Of a DNA stretch of 64,000 nt, positions 61,731 to 64,000 are shown one piece after another; the stretch's first letter is position 1; each line of letters starts with the position of its first letter. Origin of the DNA: Guyparkeria hydrothermalis (GTDB lineage Bacteria > Pseudomonadota > Gammaproteobacteria > Halothiobacillales > Halothiobacillaceae). The notes beneath the pieces were generated by a model. It saw only the letters and a program-made list of their open reading frames with translations, had not been told where the DNA came from and made no database searches. The stretch lies in contig NZ_JAJSED010000001.1 in NCBI RefSeq assembly GCF_023555385.1, positions 372,001-436,000 on the forward strand, read 5' to 3'. The position numbers were made by a program, and so were the translations under genes.

Positions 61731-64000
61731 CGCGTGACCCACTCGCGAGCGGGGACCGGGTGGGTGAAGTAGAACCCCTGGAATCGGTCGCAATGATGGG
61801 CTTTGAGGTAGTCGACCTGCTCGCGGGTTTCCACGCCCTCGGCGACGACCTGGATGCCGAGGCGGTTGGACATGGCCAGAATCGCCTCGACCATGGCGGC
61901 ATCCCCCGGCGCGTTCGGCACGTCGTCGATGAAGCTCTTGTCGAGTTTGATCTCGGTCAGAGGCAGGCGCTTGAGATAGGCAAACGACGAATAGCCTGTA
62001 CCAAAGTCGTCGATCGAGAACCGCACACCGATCGCGGCGAGTGAACGCATCCGGTCGATGGCGTCCGATGCGTGGCTGACGAGCACGTTCTCGGTGATCT
62101 CGATCATCAGGCGCGCGGGGTCGATGCCCGACTCCTGGATGATCTCACGCGCGCGGTCCGCGAACCCCGGGTCGCGGAACTGGCGTGGGCTCACGTTCAC
62201 CGAAAGGGTCGGGGGCGGTACGTCAGAGCCCTCGGTTTCCTGAAGTCCATGGAGCAGGTGGCAGGCCTCGCGCAGCACCCATTCACCGATGTGAACGATC
62301 TGGCCGGTTTCCTCGGCCACCGGCACGAATTCGGCCGGCGAGACGAGCCCGCGGACCGGATGTCGCCAGCGCACCAGGACCTCCGCCCCGACGATGCGTT
62401 CGTTGCGGTCGAACTGGGTCTGCAGGTGAAGCTCGAACTCGCCATTGCTCAGGGCCTGATTGAGTTCCTGTTCGAGCCGGTAGCGTCGGGTCACCTTCTC
62501 CACCATGCCGGATTCGAAATTGACCTGGTTGTTTCTCCCCGCGCGCTTGGCCTGATACATCGCGATGTCCGCTTCGCGCAACAGGTCCTCGGCAAGATCC
62601 ACCTTGCCGGAGAAGAGCGTCAGGCCGATGCTCGCCGAGGCCACATGCTGGAACTCGTGAAACTTGAAGGGCTGTTCCATTGCGTGACGCAGCTTGTCGG
62701 CGAGCGCAACCGCAGCCTGACGGGCAACGTCGACCTCATCCGCCACTTCCGGCACCAGTACCAGGAACTCGTCGCCGCCCAGCCGGGCAACGGTGTCGGT
62801 GTCCCGCACCAGACCGGTCAGTCGGCGGGCCACCTCGATCAGCACCTGATCGCCACGTTTATGACCATAGAGGTCGTTGATCTGCTTGAACTCGTCGAGA
62901 TCGACGAAGAACAGTGCGCCAACCCCACCATTGCGCTGGCGCCGCCGGATTGCCTGATCCACCCGGTCGAGGAGCAACGCCCGGTTGGGCAGATTGGTGA
63001 GGCCGTCATGGTAGGCCAGTCGTTCGAGTTCGGCGGCTGTCTCCTTGTCGCTCGTGATATCCAGACATTGGCCGATGAAACCCACGAACTGGCCGTGGCT
63101 GTTGAACCTCGGCGTTCCCTTGATCAGAAGCCAGCGGTACTCGCCGCTGTGATGACGCAGCCGGTATTCGCGCGTGAAGTTCGCACGTTCGTGATAGGCG
63201 TGATCGACAGCCTTCAGGAGAAGATCGAGATCTTCCGGGTGGATGGCCTCTTGCCAGCCGCCGTTGAGTGCCTGCTCTAGCGTCATGCCGGTAAAGGAAA
63301 GCCACGGCTGGTTGACGTAGTCGCGGTTGCCGTCAATGTCGGCGGTCCAGATCAGCGCCTGACCACTGTTGGCCAGGGTGCGGAAGTGTTGCTCGCTCTC
63401 TGCCAGAGCCTCTCGAAGTTCGTATTCCCGGCTGACGTCGTGGAACGCCAGCACCACCCCCATGAGCGTGCCGTCCTCGCGCTTGAGCGGGGCGGCGCTG
63501 TCGGCGATGTGGTAACGCGTGCCGTGGCGGTCCGTCAGCACGGTGTGGTTGGCCAGTCCAACGAGGGTGCCATTTTCCAGCACCTGCCGGATCGGGACGG
63601 GAACCGGTTGTTCGTCGCCGGCATGGCAGATCACGAAGATCTTTTCGATCGGCTGTCCCGCCGCCTGCTCACGTGACCAGCCGGTGAGTCGCTCGGCAAC
63701 CGGGTTCATCAAGGTGACGCGTCCGTCGAGGTCGGTTGCGATCAGGCCATCGCCGATGGACTCGAGGGCGACGCTCAGCTGCTCCTCGCTTGCCAGCAGT
63801 TTCTTACGTGCTTTGGCAACGGCGCGTGCCATGGCGTTGAAGCCTTCCGAGACCTCGGTGATCTCGCTGCTGCCCTGTTCTGGTAGACGGACGTCGTAGT
63901 TGCCCTGGCGCATGCGCTGTGCGGCCCGTCGCAGCCGGACGAGCGGGCGCGTTACCTGTGCGTTGAGCAGCCAGGCGGTGAGCAGAAGGATCAGGAGCAT
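61703..64000 (-). CDS. PAS-GGDEF-EAL cyclic di-GMP enzyme, N-terminus off the window
   Basis: At least 765 residues are present; the reading frame continues past base 64000, so the true start is not visible. In order: a membrane helix (LLILLLTAWLLNAQV), HAMP (VTRPLVRLRRAAQRMRQGNY), PAS 1 (GLIATDLDGRVTLMNPVAER), PAS 2 with PAC (ANSGQALIWTADIDGNRDYV; YRWLLIKGTPRFN), GGDEF with intact RLGGDEF, and EAL. The EAL signature reads EVLVRW, which keeps the catalytic Glu, and NVSPRQFRD, EITENVLV, DDFGTGYSS and KLDKSFI are intact, so phosphodiesterase activity is expected. Both synthesis and breakdown of cyclic di-GMP are possible. It converges on xseA with a 28-bp overlap. Confidence 0.92.
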   Translation of the reverse strand: MLLILLLTAWLLNAQVTRPLVRLRRAAQRMRQGNYDVRLPEQGSSEITEVSEGFNAMARAVAKARKKLLASEEQLSVALESIGDGLIATDLDGRVTLMNPVAERLTGWSREQAAGQPIEKIFVICHAGDEQPVPVPIRQVLENGTLVGLANHTVLTDRHGTRYHIADSAAPLKREDGTLMGVVLAFHDVSREYELREALAESEQHFRTLANSGQALIWTADIDGNRDYVNQPWLSFTGMTLEQALNGGWQEAIHPEDLDLLLKAVDHAYHERANFTREYRLRHHSGEYRWLLIKGTPRFNSHGQFVGFIGQCLDITSDKETAAELERLAYHDGLTNLPNRALLLDRVDQAIRRRQRNGGVGALFFVDLDEFKQINDLYGHKRGDQVLIEVARRLTGLVRDTDTVARLGGDEFLVLVPEVADEVDVARQAAVALADKLRHAMEQPFKFHEFQHVASASIGLTLFSGKVDLAEDLLREADIAMYQAKRAGRNNQVNFESGMVEKVTRRYRLEQELNQALSNGEFELHLQTQFDRNERIVGAEVLVRWRHPVRGLVSPAEFVPVAEETGQIVHIGEWVLREACHLLHGLQETEGSDVPPPTLSVNVSPRQFRDPGFADRAREIIQESGIDPARLMIEITENVLVSHASDAIDRMRSLAAIGVRFSIDDFGTGYSSFAYLKRLPLTEIKLDKSFIDDVPNAPGDAAMVEAILAMSNRLGIQVVAEGVETREQVDYLKAHHCDRFQGFYFTHPVPAREWVTRHLEGLAPS

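Noticed and set aside
61703-64000. ATG at the right edge as the true start of the GGDEF-EAL protein
   Set aside because: The first visible residues are already inside a membrane helix leading to HAMP, so the sensor part and start lie beyond the window.

Overview
The window is a G+C-rich bacterial chromosome segment whose housekeeping genes (guaBA, uup, xseA, tRNA adenosine deaminase, DEAD-box helicase, monothiol glutaredoxin, DUF3301 and DUF3024 proteins) look gammaproteobacterial. Two FadL-type outer-membrane channels, a complete Tad (Flp) pilus locus, an amidotransferase of the N-acetylglutaminylglutamine-amide osmolyte type and a small periplasmic protein faintly like SoxXA-binding proteins would suit a moderately salt-adapted, perhaps sulfur-oxidising gammaproteobacterium (Halothiobacillaceae-like). 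That placement is an inference and is weak.

Layout. 1-6.0 kb: two FadL paralogues around a fumarylacetoacetate-hydrolase-family enzyme and a CPSF/beta-CASP-type metallo-beta-lactamase, with a small cluster of dRS3-like inverted repeats between the last two. 6.4-21.6 kb: a Tad pilus region. A LuxR-type response regulator, a second receiver protein and a membrane histidine kinase form an overlapping operon. A near-perfect 26-bp palindrome then precedes flp, tadV, tadE, rcpC, rcpA, tadZ, tadA, tadB, tadC, tadD, a DUF3613-like gene and tadG. The block ends with a protein that has a histidine-kinase-like H-box but no ATPase domain, possibly a phosphotransfer partner.

21.75-36.63 kb: a 14.9-kb integrative element in tRNA-Leu(CAA). 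The intact tRNA lies at the right end next to a tyrosine integrase, a 56-bp 3' tRNA fragment marks the left end, and paired GGTACC sites with the same 12-bp period occur near both ends. Its cargo is a cytosine methyltransferase, an McrB-like AAA+ protein and a DUF2357 (McrC-like) nuclease plus Vsr, next to a DUF6499-DUF2285-type regulator. A replication block (AlpA-like protein, small protein, CHC2 zinc-finger protein, DUF3987 helicase, all with 4-bp ATGA overlaps) recalls phage satellites. Between cargo and replication genes lie an origin-like repeat hairpin, an unrecognised 238-residue protein, and a 1.1-1.3 kb stretch without a credible protein gene. That stretch folds into at least fourteen strong hairpins on the plus strand and ends in a strong terminator. 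It is the best candidate here for an undescribed system: a giant structured RNA carried by a mobile element.

36.7-64 kb: ordinary chromosome. It holds DUF3301/DUF3024 genes, deaD, an MscS channel, grxD, a multi-receiver diguanylate cyclase, an asnO-like amidotransferase, an M48/YgjP metallopeptidase, a glycine-rich lipoprotein beside a TpsB (ShlB/FhaC) transporter, an SCP2-like secreted protein, a TerB-like protein, a dCache chemoreceptor, uup, the tRNA deaminase, guaBA, xseA and a truncated PAS-GGDEF-EAL protein at the right edge.
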